Part shown: positions 35,406-47,787 of the stretch, piece by piece
Numbering within the stretch: the first letter of the stretch is position 1
How the letters are laid out: each line of letters starts with the position of its first letter
Source of the DNA: Streptomyces sp. PT12
GTDB taxonomy: Bacteria; Actinomycetota; Actinomycetes; Streptomycetales; Streptomycetaceae
Assembly (NCBI RefSeq): GCF_003311645.1
Contig: NZ_QEST01000088.1
Coordinates: 62,001 to 126,000 of the forward strand
Direction: 5' to 3'
Length of the DNA: 64,000 nt
Program-made: the position numbers and the translations under genes
Notes under the pieces: generated by a model
What the model saw: the letters and a program-made list of their open reading frames with translations, nothing else
Told to the model about the DNA's origin: nothing
The model's database searches: none

Positions 35406-36455
35406 TCAGATCTTCCCCGCCCCGGCACCGGCAGGGACGACGGTGGGGACGTCGGCGGCCGGGTCGAGCGCATAGGAGTAGTAAGTGCCCGGATCGGTGA
35501 CCGAACCGCGGGTCTCGATCTCGTGGTTGCAGTCGACCAGGACGTTGTCCCGGGCGACCAGGCGGCCGAGGTCGCCGCTGAAGTCCACGCGGGCGGGGTT
35601 GTTGACGCTGAAGAAGTAGTTGCCCTCGAGCACCACGCCCGCGTCCATCGCGGCGACCACGCCGTAGCTGTTGTCGTCGTAGTAGTTGTTGTAGACGTGC
35701 ACCGTCTCGGCGAAGCGGACGCGCGGGTTGCGCTGGTCGGAGGCGTCGAAGAAGTTGTGGTGGTACGTCACCCGCAGCCGCCCCGCGTCCTGGGCGGCGT
35801 TGTCGTCGTCGTGGCCGACGAGCGAGGTCTTGTCGTGGTCGAGGAAGTGGTTCCACGAGACGGTCACATAGTCGGACCCGCGCTTGATGTCGACCGCGCC
35901 GTCGTCGCCGTTGGAGAACGTGTTGTGATCGATCCAGATGTGGTGCGAGAACATCTGGACGTTGACCAGGTCGTCGGTGGCCCCGTCGATCGAGAGATTG
36001 CGAACGATGACGTTGTGCACCGCGTCCGCGGGCGGTTCGGTGACGTCCTCGTCCACCGGGAGGCCGATGTTGAGGCCGCCCCCGGTCAGCCGGGCGTCGT
36101 CGCCCAGCCCCACGATCGTCTTGTCCGACGCGACGTCGTGCATGCCGTCGCTGTCGCCGGTCGGCAGCGTGATGGTGCCGCTGACCTGGACGATCACCGG
36201 CTCGGGCCTGGCGATCTCGGCCAGGAACTCCGCCGCGGTGGTCACGGTGACGCGTTCGCCACCGGCCCCGCCCGTCGTCCCGTCCTGCCCCAGCGCGGAC
36301 ACGCCCGCGAACCCGTCGGCCGCGGCGGCGGCGTCGACTCCCGTGGGCGCGGCGGCCGTTGCCCCGGGGGGCGCCATGAAGGCGCCGAAGGCCAGCGCAC
36401 AGGCCAGCGTCCCTGAGACGGTGAAACTTAAACGATTCACTCTCGAAGTGCGCAC
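35406..36455 (-). CDS. Secreted pectate lyase family 1, gene 1
   Basis: 349 residues from GTG 36455, chosen because AAGGGG lies seven bases upstream; GTG 36440 (VNRLSFTVSG) is the alternative and removes five residues. Sec signal with core LSFTVSGTLACALAFGAFMA, then GATAAAPTG. Core motifs WIDHNTFSNGDDGAVDIKRGSDYVTVSWNHFLDHDKTSLVGHDDD and HHNFFDASDQRNPRVRFAETVHVYNNYYDDN. The product cleaves polygalacturonate extracellularly. First gene of the three-lyase unit, downstream of a strong promoter and LacI-type operator. Confidence 0.9.
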   Translation of the reverse strand: MRTSRVNRLSFTVSGTLACALAFGAFMAPPGATAAAPTGVDAAAAADGFAGVSALGQDGTTGGAGGERVTVTTAAEFLAEIARPEPVIVQVSGTITLPTGDSDGMHDVASDKTIVGLGDDARLTGGGLNIGLPVDEDVTEPPADAVHNVIVRNLSIDGATDDLVNVQMFSHHIWIDHNTFSNGDDGAVDIKRGSDYVTVSWNHFLDHDKTSLVGHDDDNAAQDAGRLRVTYHHNFFDASDQRNPRVRFAETVHVYNNYYDDNSYGVVAAMDAGVVLEGNYFFSVNNPARVDFSGDLGRLVARDNVLVDCNHEIETRGSVTDPGTYYSYALDPAADVPTVVPAGAGAGKI

Positions 36456-36571
36456 AGAGGTACCCCTTCGCGGAAAGGAAAGGGAGCGGCTCCCGCTCCA
36501 TGAGGCGGCCGACGCACGCGCGCGCCCCGCCTGGAACGCCCGCCCGGGGGGGCGTCCCGCAACCCCCGGGC

Positions 36572-36587
36572 AAGCGCTTACTACCAT
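36572..36587. promoter_or_regulatory. LacI-type operator, pectate-lyase promoter
   Basis: AAGCGCTT (36572-36579) followed by ACTACCAT. It sits immediately downstream of the predicted transcription start of the minus-strand lyase operon, a classical repressor position. The same core and extension is found at 24640 upstream of the sugar importer. Confidence 0.65.
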
Positions 36588-36590
36588 GGG

Positions 36591-36619
36591 ACGTTAGGGT
36601 AGCGGCGAGGACATGTCAA
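36591..36619 (-). promoter_or_regulatory. Sigma-70-type promoter of the pectate-lyase operon
   Basis: TTGACA (36619-36614) and TAACGT (36596-36591) with a 17-base spacer on the minus strand: a perfect -35 and a good -10, unusual in this GC-rich DNA. Followed within 12 bases by the LacI-type operator; leader about 130 bases. Confidence 0.7.
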
Positions 36620-36941
36620 TTGAGTGGGAGCGGTTGCCGCCCCCGGCGTGGGATACGGGTGCGGCGCGCGCTGGTCGCTGCGGAACCCCCGGGCTTGGCT
36701 CTCCCGCTCCGCGGGAGTTCGGGACGCTCATCCCGGGCGGGCGGGCCCTCCGGGGCATGCGGCGGGCTCACCTCCCGGGCCATGACATCCGGCACGGCGG
36801 CCCCTCGGACATGCCGCCCCCATGAGAGATGCGGAAGCAGCCTTCGAACGGGTGGGCCCCTGCGGGGAGAGAGCGGAAGCCGCGTGCGAGCGGCAGTCGA
36901 CGGCCCCACTCCGCAGCCGGGAACGCACCGGAGAGGGAAAG

Positions 36942-36989
36942 GTGATCCAGATGAGGGCGGCCATCTTTGCGAACACCCCCGCCGTCTAG
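36942..36989 (+). pseudogene. 15-codon stub, possible glycosyltransferase 5' end
   Basis: GGAGAGGGAAAG, GTG 36942, then VIQMRAAIFANTPAV and a TAG. The FANTPA motif resembles the N-terminus of DUF354-type glycosyltransferases, but nothing of the rest is present. Probably a broken gene end; recognition is weak because the stub is so short. The sequence on both sides of it up to 37080 holds no other gene I can support. Confidence 0.25.
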
Positions 36990-37080
36990 CGGTTTCTGGG
37001 TGCGGCCTGAGGCGGTAACGACGCCGCATCCGCCCCCACGGGTATCGGCTGCCGGAGGGCCGTCCCGCGACGCGTTCGCG

Positions 37081-37488
37081 GTGGAAGACGGCGGACCGGC
37101 GGTGTTCCGGCAGCGCATGCGAAGGCCCGTCCTGGGAGGGCTGGCGGTCCTCGTCGGGGTGTCGGCTCCCGCTGTCTTCGAAGGAGAACCGCACTGGGGG
37201 CTGGCCATCGGCGGCCTCATCGCGGCGGTACTGCTGTTCTTCGGGTTGTTGGGCTCGTTGTCGTTTCTGGTCAGAAGCGGAATGCGGATCGGGGCCGACG
37301 GGCTGTTCGTGCGGTACCGCGGCAATACGCTCACGGTCCCATGGCAGGACGTCACGTACATCACGTTCGCCCGTGCCGGGCGCGGCGGCACACTCGTCGT
37401 GACCGCGGTCCTCCGCGACGGGGCGGCCACCCGGATCCCCGCCGCCCTGAGGCGGAGCCGCTACCGCCCTGCCGTCACCCCAAGTTGA
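37081..37488 (+). CDS. Small membrane protein with PH-like domain
   Basis: About 135 residues if started at GTG 37081 (VEDGGPAVFRQRMRRP); GTG 37000 and ATG 37117 are alternatives and none has a good ribosome-binding site. Two membrane helices (VLGGLAVLVGVSAPAVF and HWGLAIGGLIAAVLLFFGLLGSLSFLV) lead into a bacterial-PH-like beta domain: GMRIGADGLFVRYRGNTLTVPWQDVTYITFAR. Proteins of this architecture are common and uncharacterised in Streptomyces. The flanking DNA looks rearranged, so the start is uncertain. Confidence 0.6.
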   Translation: MEDGGPAVFRQRMRRPVLGGLAVLVGVSAPAVFEGEPHWGLAIGGLIAAVLLFFGLLGSLSFLVRSGMRIGADGLFVRYRGNTLTVPWQDVTYITFARAGRGGTLVVTAVLRDGAATRIPAALRRSRYRPAVTPS

Positions 37489-37701
37489 TCAGCCTACGGG
37501 TCCGAGTGGCCACCGATACTGGCGGGCTCTCGTATTCGACTGCCGCGGGTTTCCCGCGGAACCCAGCCCGCTGGTGACCTGGGCGATCCGGTTAACTTCG
37601 GCGCCGGTGAGGCCGTCGGGCACCCGGCCAGGCCGAGGCTGCCCTCGGTTCCGTCGATCGCGTCGACGTCGAGGTGGGGTGCGGCAGGAGAACAGGAGCC
37701 T

Positions 37702-39567
37702 TTAGAAGGCCGGGTGAGTCACCGGGGCGAGACCGCGCAGGCTGGCCCAGCGGGAGGAGCGGAGGAGCGCGGCCGCCCGTTCCATCGTCGCCTGGTCGAC
37801 GGTGGCGGCCGTCTCGTCGCCCGTGCCCAGGTCCCTGACCGAGATGTGGAGAATGCCGTTGGCGTCGCAGTCGGCCGTCACCTCGATCCGGGGCACGCCG
37901 CGGGGTACGGGGGGCAGGGCGATCTCGAGGACCGCGAGGGTCCGGTTGCGTGCCGCGTCCTTCCGCTCGCCCTCCACGACGTGGAGCACCGCTGTGGGCT
38001 GGTGGTCCATGTGCGTGGTGAAGATCTCGGAGCGCTTCGTGGGGATGGTCTCGTTCCGCGGGAGCAGCTTCGTCGTGGTCCCGTCGTGCGTTTCGATGCC
38101 AATCGAGTGGGGGGCGACGTCGAGGAGCAGCACGTCCTTCACCGCACCGGTCGAGACGCCCGCCTGGAGCACCGCGCCTTGGGCGACGGCCTCCGGGCTC
38201 AGGCCCTGGTAGGGCCCATGGCTGCCCGTGAGCCGGCGGATCAGGTCGCCCACCGCGGGCATCCGGGCGGCGCCGCCCGTCAGGACGACCCGGTCGATGT
38301 CGGCGGGTGTCTGCTCGGCGTCGGCGAGAACGCGGTGGACGGGGGCCAGGCAGCGTTCCAGCAGGTCCCGGGTGAGCGTCTCGAACTCCTCGCGGGTCAG
38401 CTCCTCTTCGAGGTGGACGGGACCGTCCGGTCCGGTGGCGAGATAGGGCAGCCGGAGGGTCGTGGTGCGCGCCGCCGACAGTTCGATCTTCGCCGCCTCG
38501 GCCGCCTCGCGCAGCCGCTGGGCCGCGGCGACGTCGCCGGTGAGATCCACGCCATGCCGCCGCCGTACGCGGTCGGTCAGGTGCTCGACGATCCGCAGGT
38601 CCCAGTCGTCGCCGCCGAGCCGGCCCTCGCCCGCGGTGGCCTTGACCTCCACGACGCCGTCGCCGACTTCGACGAGGGAGACGTCCAGGGTGCCCCCGCC
38701 GAGATCGAAGATCAGGAGGGTGCAATCGTCCCGGTCCAGGCCGTAGGCCATCGCCACGGCCGAGGGCTCGTTGATCAGCCGCAGGACGGTGAGCCCGGCC
38801 CGTTCACCGGCCACGACCAGCGCGGCCCGCTGGTCGTGACCAAAGCCGACGGGCACCGCAAGCACCACGTCGGTGACCCGCTCGCCGAGGTAGGTCTCGG
38901 CGTCCTGGCGCAGGCGGGCGAGGATCAGCCCGGCGACGTCCTCGGCGGCCAGCCGGACGTCGCCCCGCGTGACGCTCCAGTCCGTGCCCAGCTTCAGCTT
39001 GGCGGCGCGCACGGTGGAGCCGGGGTTGGTGAGGGCCTGCCGCTCGGCAGCCGTGCCGACAAGGACGTCCCCCTCGGCGGTGAGGGCCACCAGGCTGGGA
39101 GTGGTATGCGCTCCCTGGGCGTTGGGGACCAGCGAGACCTCGCCGCCTTCCATGACGGCGACGGCCGAGTTCGTCGTGCCCAAGTCGATGCCGACGGGCC
39201 AACCCGCCCGACGCGCCGCGTCCGGTCCGCCGTCCGGCGGCGCCGTGGCCTCGGCGGCTTCGGTGTAGGGGGCGGTCGGGGGTGTGGCGTGCCGCTGGAT
39301 GAGGGTGGTGACGGCATCCGGCCAGGGTGAGCCGCCAGGGAAGTCGTCCGTCGGCTCCCAGTGCGCGCCGATCCGCTCCAGCAACGTCGCGAGCGCGGGC
39401 CGTTCACGGGGGTCCTTCGCCAGGCACGCGTCGACCAGCTCACGCAGCGGTCCTGTGAGCCCGTCCAGCCGGGGCCGCCCGTTGACCACCCGGTGGAGAA
39501 CCGCCAGCGGCGGGCCCTGGCCGAAAGGCCCGGCCCCCGTGGCGGCGAAGGCGATCACCCGCCCCCA
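37702..39567 (-). CDS. Hsp70 half of a frameshifted Ser/Thr kinase-Hsp70 fusion
   Basis: In the frame ending at 37702. After the kinase C-lobe remainder (AFAATGAGPFGQGPPLAVLHRV, then LVDACLAKDPRERPALATLLERIG) and a linker, the Hsp70/DnaK nucleotide-binding domain begins with VGIDLGTTNSAVAVMEGGEVSLVPNAQG, has the phosphate-2 motif LLIFDLGGGTLDVSLVEV, connect residues and the adenosine motif VVLTGGAARMPAVGDLIRRL. A short substrate-binding domain (VLEIALPPVPRGVPRIEVTADCDANGILHISVRD) ends in a helix without the usual lid. ATPase residues are intact. It is joined in one frame with the kinase at 39440 if one base near 39558-39566 is removed; see that entry. Confidence 0.8.
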   Translation of the reverse strand, partial: WGRVIAFAATGAGPFGQGPPLAVLHRVVNGRPRLDGLTGPLRELVDACLAKDPRERPALATLLERIGAHWEPTDDFPGGSPWPDAVTTLIQRHATPPTAPYTEAAEATAPPDGGPDAARRAGWPVGIDLGTTNSAVAVMEGGEVSLVPNAQGAHTTPSLVALTAEGDVLVGTAAERQALTNPGSTVRAAKLKLGTDWSVTRGDVRLAAEDVAGLILARLRQDAETYLGERVTDVVLAVPVGFGHDQRAALVVAGERAGLTVLRLINEPSAVAMAYGLDRDDCTLLIFDLGGGTLDVSLVEVGDGVVEVKATAGEGRLGGDDWDLRIVEHLTDRVRRRHGVDLTGDVAAAQRLREAAEAAKIELSAARTTTLRLPYLATGPDGPVHLEEELTREEFETLTRDLLERCLAPVHRVLADAEQTPADIDRVVLTGGAARMPAVGDLIRRLTGSHGPYQGLSPEAVAQGAVLQAGVSTGAVKDVLLLDVAPHSIGIETHDGTTTKLLPRNETIPTKRSEIFTTHMDHQPTAVLHVVEGERKDAARNRTLAVLEIALPPVPRGVPRIEVTADCDANGILHISVRDLGTGDETAATVDQATMERAAALLRSSRWASLRGLAPVTHPAF

Positions 39568-40159
39568 GCACGAACACATCACCGGCCGGGCCGACCTCGC
39601 CGCCCTCGGCCTGCTCGGGCGCCATAAAGCCCGCCGTCCCCACCACAAGGCCGGTCGTCGTCAGTGCGGTGTCCTCCAGCGTCCGCGCAATCCCGAAGTC
39701 GATCACCCGCGGCCCGTCGGCGGCCACCAGCACGTTCGACGGCTTCAGATCCCGGTGCAGCACCCCCACCGCGTGAATGGCCTGCAACGCCTCCACCAGC
39801 CCCGCCGCCAGCCGCCACACCGCGTCTTCGGGCAACGGCCCCGCCACACCGACCGCTTCCGCCAGATCAGGACCCGGAATGTAGGCGGTCGCGATCCACG
39901 GCCGGTCGTCCTCAGGACCGGCGGCCATCACCGGAGCCGTGAACGCCCCGCCCACCGCCCGCGCCGCCGCCACCTCCCGCGCGAACCGCCGCCGGAACTC
40001 CCCCTGCCGCGCCAGATGCGGATGCACCACCTTCACCGCCACCGCCCGCCCGCCCGGCGACCGGCCAAGGAACACCTCGCCCATCCCTCCGGCACCCAGC
40101 CGGCCCCGCAACCCGAACCCACCCACCTTCTCCGGATCCCCGGCCCTCAGCGGCTCCAC
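39440..40159 (-). CDS. Ser/Thr protein kinase half of the kinase-Hsp70 fusion (frameshifted)
   Basis: From GTG 40159 (AAGGGGG upstream) the kinase domain is intact through the APE motif: RLGAGGMGEVFLGRSPGGRAVAVKVV, HRDLKPSN, DFGIARTLEDTALTTTGLVVGTAGFMAPEQAEG, DVFVLG. Then the frame goes out: after VLGA it reads GDRLRRH to a stop at 39440, whereas the correct continuation AVIAFAATGAG is in the next frame. The cause is one surplus base in the run at 39558-39566. With it removed, 40159-37702 is an exact 818-codon frame: kinase then Hsp70. No transmembrane segment. Whether the shift is a sequencing error, a pseudogene mutation or programmed cannot be told. Confidence 0.8.
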   Translation of the reverse strand: MEPLRAGDPEKVGGFGLRGRLGAGGMGEVFLGRSPGGRAVAVKVVHPHLARQGEFRRRFAREVAAARAVGGAFTAPVMAAGPEDDRPWIATAYIPGPDLAEAVGVAGPLPEDAVWRLAAGLVEALQAIHAVGVLHRDLKPSNVLVAADGPRVIDFGIARTLEDTALTTTGLVVGTAGFMAPEQAEGGEVGPAGDVFVLGAGDRLRRHGGRAFRPGPAAGGSPPGGQRAAPAGRAHRTAA

Positions 40160-40583
40160 CCCGGTCCCCCTTCCCCACCCGGCACCCACGGCCCGGCGCC
40201 AGTATCCGGCGCCCCCATGCAGGTTACGTTCCCCCGGCTTCCGCCGTGGCCAGCCAGAGGGCCGAGTTCACCGTGCGGGCCCCGCATCCGGATGTGCCTG
40301 GCCGTACTCGCCGAAGGTGCGGACGGCAGCTGCTGCCAGGCGCGGCGCTCTCGGCCAGACCCTGCCTGGCCCGGCTCCTCACGACGCACCCGTTCGCGAC
40401 CAGGTCCCAGTCGCCGTCTACCCGCGTCCAGTTCGCCAGCGGTTCTTCTGACGACCACGCACGGCGGCCCCACCAGCGCGGCGCAGCCGCGGGGCGACCC
40501 GGACCACGGGCCCGGAGCCCGCACGCCCGCGGGCCGACGACGGGCCGAGCGGCCACCGGCGGGGGGCCGGGGCCGAGCCGCGT
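40160..40583. other. Gene-poor interval, 424 bases
   Basis: No gene supported. A minus-strand stretch around 40330-40450 reads plausibly (LANWTRVDGDWDLVANGCVV) but has no start or ribosome-binding site and cannot be assigned. Otherwise featureless GC-rich sequence before the kinase promoter region. Confidence 0.4.
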
Positions 40584-41350
<767 letters not shown>

Positions 41351-41354
<4 letters not shown>

Positions 41355-41773
41355 GTCACGGCTCCCTTCGCTCCTCTGTACGCGTCGAGCTCGACCTCGA
41401 CCAGCACCCGCGAGTCCGCGAAGCCCGAGACCACGAGCAGCGTCGTCACGGGCCGCACACCGTCGAACACCTCGCGGTGCGCGCGCCCCACGTCCTCGGC
41501 GTCGCGCGCGTGGCTCACATACAGGCGCGTGCGCACCACCGCGTCGGCGCCGAGGCCGAACGGCGCGAGCGCCGCCACCGCCTCGTTCAGCGCCGACCTG
41601 GCCTGGTCGTAGGGGTTCCCCGGGGCCGCGGCACCGTCCGCGGGCGGCAGGGTCCCGCCGACCAGCACGAAGTCGCCCGCGGCGACGGCCCGCCCCGAGC
41701 CGACCGCCTCCTGCCACGGCGTGGAGCCCTCGACCCGCTCCACGCCAGGACCGTTCACACCCGTTCCGCTCAC
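41351..41773 (-). CDS. RidA/YjgF-family enamine/imine deaminase
   Basis: 140 residues from GTG 41773, overlapping both neighbours (41770-41773, 41351-41354), so it is translated with the histidine operon. Family features: an [38 protein letters not shown] start, then [21 protein letters not shown], and the C-terminal [18 protein letters not shown] strand; the arginine of the R-x-x-L-Y-V-S motif is the expected active-site residue. RidA proteins hydrolyse reactive enamines/imines from amino-acid metabolism. Placement between priA and hisF suggests protection against a pathway by-product. Confidence 0.82.
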
Positions 41774-42486
41774 GACACGACCTCCAGCGCCTCTTCCAGG
41801 GTGAACTCCCCGGCGTAGAGCGCCTTGCCGACAATCGCCCCCTCGACACCCTCGGGCGCGAGCGCGGCGATGGCGCGCAGGTCGTGGAGCGAGGAGACGC
41901 CGCCCGAGGCGACCACGGGGCGTTCGGTCACGGCGCACACGTTGCGCAGGAGGTCGAGGTTGGGGCCCTTGAGGGTGCCGTCCTTGTTGATGTCGGTCAC
42001 GACATAGCGGGCGCAGCCCTCGCGGTCGAGGCGCGCCAGCGTCTCGTACAGGTCGCCGCCGTCGCGCGTCCAGCCGCGCCCGCGCAGCGTGGTGCCGCGC
42101 ACGTCGAGGCCGACGGCGACGCGGTCGCCGTGCTCGGCGATGACCTTGGCGACCCAGTCGGGCGACTCGAGGGCGGCCGTGCCGAGGTTGACCCGGGTGC
42201 AGCCGGTGGCCAGGGCGGCGGCGAGCGAGTCGTCGTCGCGGATGCCGCCCGACAGCTCGACGCGGATGTCCACCGCGGCGGTCACCTCGGCGATCCGCTC
42301 GCGGTTGTCCCCGGTGCCGAACGCCGCGTCGAGGTCCACCAGATGCAGCCAGGTGGCCCCCGCGCGCTGCCAGGTGAGCGCGGCGGACAGGGGGTCGCCG
42401 TAGGAGGTCTCCGTCCCCGACTCGCCGTGCACCAGGCGGACCGCCTGGCCGTTCCTGACGTCGACGGCGGGCAGCAGTTCCAGCAT
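41770..42486 (-). CDS. priA: Bifunctional ProFAR/PRA isomerase
   Basis: 238 residues from ATG 42486. HisA-type barrel: [22 protein letters not shown] with the first catalytic aspartate, a [18 protein letters not shown] phosphate-binding segment, [27 protein letters not shown], a [19 protein letters not shown] loop with the second catalytic aspartate, and [13 protein letters not shown]. In actinobacteria lacking TrpF this single enzyme serves histidine and tryptophan synthesis (PriA); that dual role is inferred from lineage. Start overlaps the hisH stop by one base (TGATG); stop overlaps the RidA start by four. Confidence 0.95.
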   Translation of the reverse strand: MLELLPAVDVRNGQAVRLVHGESGTETSYGDPLSAALTWQRAGATWLHLVDLDAAFGTGDNRERIAEVTAAVDIRVELSGGIRDDDSLAAALATGCTRVNLGTAALESPDWVAKVIAEHGDRVAVGLDVRGTTLRGRGWTRDGGDLYETLARLDREGCARYVVTDINKDGTLKGPNLDLLRNVCAVTERPVVASGGVSSLHDLRAIAALAPEGVEGAIVGKALYAGEFTLEEALEVVS

Positions 42487-43130
42487 CAGAGGGTCTCGAT
42501 CCAGTTGGTGAGGAGGCGGGCGCCGGCGTCCCCGGACTTCTCCGGGTGGAACTGGGTGGCCCACAGCGGGCCGTTCTCCACGGCGGCGACGAACGGGCGG
42601 CCGTGCGTGGCCCACGCGACCTTGGGCGCGGCGCGCACGGCGTGGTGGGCGGCGAACTCCCAGTCGTGAACGGCGTAGGAGTGCACAAAGTAGTAGCGCT
42701 CGTCGGCGTCGAGACCGGCGAACAGCCGTGAGCCCTCGGGCGGCCGCACGGTGTTCCAGCCCATGTGGGGCACGATGTCGGCCTCCAAGGGGCCCACCGT
42801 GCCTGGCCACTCGTCCAGGCCCTCGCTCTCCTGGCCGTGCTCGATGCCGCGCGAGAACAGGATCTGCATGCCGACGCAGATGCCGAGCACCGGCCTGCCC
42901 CCGGCCAGCCTGCGCCCCACGGCCCAGTCGCCGCGCGCGGCGCGCAGCCCGGCCATGCAGGCGGAGAACGCGCCCACGCCGGGGACCAGCAGCCCGTCGG
43001 CGTTCATCGCGGCGTCGAGGTCGCGGGTGATCTCCACGCGCGCCCCGGTCCTGGCGACGGCGCGCTCGGCGGAACGGACGTTGCCGAAGCCGTAGTCGAG
43101 GACGACGACGCTCTTGGCGTTGCCTGCCAT
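42486..43130 (-). CDS. hisH: Imidazole glycerol phosphate synthase glutaminase subunit
   Basis: 214 residues from ATG 43130. Class-I glutamine amidotransferase: [17 protein letters not shown] start, oxyanion strand [17 protein letters not shown], nucleophile cysteine in [13 protein letters not shown], and the catalytic His/Glu in [14 protein letters not shown]. Produces ammonia channelled to HisF. It is overlapped by priA at its end and preceded by the small membrane-protein gene. Confidence 0.95.
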   Translation of the reverse strand: MAGNAKSVVVLDYGFGNVRSAERAVARTGARVEITRDLDAAMNADGLLVPGVGAFSACMAGLRAARGDWAVGRRLAGGRPVLGICVGMQILFSRGIEHGQESEGLDEWPGTVGPLEADIVPHMGWNTVRPPEGSRLFAGLDADERYYFVHSYAVHDWEFAAHHAVRAAPKVAWATHGRPFVAAVENGPLWATQFHPEKSGDAGARLLTNWIETL

Positions 43131-43134
43131 GGCG

Positions 43135-43293
43135 CTACAGCTCCAGCCGCAGCACGCCCGCGACCAGGCACAGGGCGCTGCCGATGCCGAGCAGCCCGAC
43201 GACGCCCCGGGGCAGGCCCTGCCTGGCGAACGAGTAGACGCCGCCCGCGAGGAAGAGCCCGACGACGATCAGCAGGGTGGAGACGCCGTTCAT
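43135..43293 (-). CDS. Small membrane protein embedded in the histidine operon
   Basis: 52 residues from ATG 43293 ([20 protein letters not shown]), too short to be found by length alone. Two predicted membrane helices, residues ~4-21 and ~31-47, joined by [10 protein letters not shown], and a short charged end LRLEL. Its ATG touches the hisB stop and it ends four bases before hisH, so it lies inside the operon. A small ORF at this position in Streptomyces his operons is, to my memory, conserved; function unknown. Confidence 0.7.
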   Translation of the reverse strand: MNGVSTLLIVVGLFLAGGVYSFARQGLPRGVVGLLGIGSALCLVAGVLRLEL

Positions 43294-46396
<3,103 letters not shown>

Positions 46397-46487
46397 CGTT
46401 CCAGTCTCGCAGACCGTCTCACGGTGGCGAGATCCCGTTTCACGATGCGGTCCATGGCCCGAAGGGCAACCGATAGGCTGGCCGGTC

Positions 46488-47243
46488 GTGACGACCACGC
46501 GCCTCCCGCTGTTCCCGCTGAACACCGTGCTGTTCCCCGGGCTCGTGCTGCCGCTCAACGTCTTCGAGGCCAGGTACCGGGCGATGATGAAGGACCTGCT
46601 CGCCCTGCCCGACGAGGGGCCGCGGCCCTTCGGGGTCGTCGCCATCAGAGACGGGCACGAGGTGGCACCGAGCGCGCTTGGCCTGCCCGACGGCTCCGAG
46701 CCGCCCGAGGCGGGGGCCGCCGCGGGCTTCGCGCCCGACGACCCGGCCCGTTCGTTCCACGCGGTCGGCTGCGTCGCCGACGCCTCGACGATCAGGCCGC
46801 GCGGCGAGGGCGACCCCGCCGAGAGCTACGAGGTGCTGGCCACAGGGACGACCCGCTTCCGGCTGGTGTCGGTGGACGCGAGCGGCCCGTATCTGACGGC
46901 GGAGATCGAGCCGTTGCCCGAGGTCGCGGGGGAGGGCGCGGGGGCGCTCGCGTCCGGCGTGCTGCGGGCGTTCCGCTCCTACCAGAAGGTGCTCGCCGGG
47001 GCGAACGAGCGGACCCTCGCACCCGGCCAGGAGCTGCCGGACGACCCGTCGGTGGTCTCCTACCTGGTGGCCGCGGCGACGATGCTCTACTCCGGCGACA
47101 AGCAGCGGCTGCTCCAGGCCAAGGACACGGCGACGCGGCTGGCGGAGGAGCTGCGGATCCTGCGCCACGAGACGGCGTTGATCGGCAAGCTGCCCTCGGT
47201 GCCGGGCGCGGAGTACACGGCCAGGCCGACCAGCCTCAACTGA
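46488..47243 (+). CDS. LON substrate-binding-domain protein
   Basis: 251 residues from GTG 46488, preceded at 11 bases by TAGGCT, consistent with a leaderless start. N-terminal LON-like beta domain: [34 protein letters not shown], then [18 protein letters not shown] and [13 protein letters not shown]; the C-terminal half is helical. No protease domain, as in the stand-alone family. Divergent from hisD with 91 bases between. Function unknown. Confidence 0.85.
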   Translation: MTTTRLPLFPLNTVLFPGLVLPLNVFEARYRAMMKDLLALPDEGPRPFGVVAIRDGHEVAPSALGLPDGSEPPEAGAAAGFAPDDPARSFHAVGCVADASTIRPRGEGDPAESYEVLATGTTRFRLVSVDASGPYLTAEIEPLPEVAGEGAGALASGVLRAFRSYQKVLAGANERTLAPGQELPDDPSVVSYLVAAATMLYSGDKQRLLQAKDTATRLAEELRILRHETALIGKLPSVPGAEYTARPTSLN

Positions 47244-47272
47244 CCATCGGCACCATGGACGTGGAGGTTCCC

Positions 47273-47746
47273 ATGACAGGCACTCCCGCGACGGTGGCCG
47301 CGGCCCGGGCGAGGGTGGCGTTCACCCTGCACTCCTACACCCACGACCCGGCCGCGCCCTCGTACGGCGAGGAGGCGGCGAAGGCGCTCGGGGTCGACCC
47401 GGAGCGGGTGTTCAAGACGCTGGTGACCGAGGTGGACGGGACGCTGACGGTGGCGGTGCTCCCGGTCTCCGCGTCGCTCGCGCTCAAGGCCCTGGCCAGG
47501 GCGGCCGGGGGCAAGCGCGCCGCGATGGCCGACCCGGCCGCGGCCGAGCGCGCGACGGGCTATGTGCGGGGCGGCATCTCGCCGGTCGGGCAGCGCAAGC
47601 GCCTGCGCGCGGTGCTCGACGCGTCGGCGCAGCGCCACGCGACGATCTTTGTCTCGGGGGGCCGCAGGGGCCTGGAGATGGAGCTCGCCCCCGGCGACCT
47701 GATCGCCCTGACGGGCGCGGTGACGGCCCCGATCACGCGGGAGTAG
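47273..47746 (+). CDS. YbaK/EbsC-family Cys-tRNA(Pro) deacylase
   Basis: 157 residues from ATG 47273, chosen because GGAGG lies eight bases upstream; ATG 47255 lacks one. Fold starts VAAARARVAFTLHSYTHDPAAPSYGEEAAKALG, with VFKTLVTEVDGTLTVAVLPVSASLALKALARAAGGKRAAMAD and the conserved TGYVRGGISPVGQRKRL, where family residues contact the aminoacyl end. Hydrolyses mischarged Cys-tRNA(Pro). Thirty bases past the LON-domain gene. Confidence 0.9.
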   Translation: MTGTPATVAAARARVAFTLHSYTHDPAAPSYGEEAAKALGVDPERVFKTLVTEVDGTLTVAVLPVSASLALKALARAAGGKRAAMADPAAAERATGYVRGGISPVGQRKRLRAVLDASAQRHATIFVSGGRRGLEMELAPGDLIALTGAVTAPITRE

Positions 47747-47787
47747 GCCCGGCGCACGGCCCCGGCCGAGGCTCGTCTGAGGGTCGC

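Noticed and set aside
37560-37690. A possible broken gene remnant on the minus strand
   Set aside because: The stretch reads DGLTGAEVNRIAQVTSGLG in one frame and LDVDAIDGTEGSLGLAG in another, which hints at a frameshifted gene, but I could not recognise a family and it has no start.
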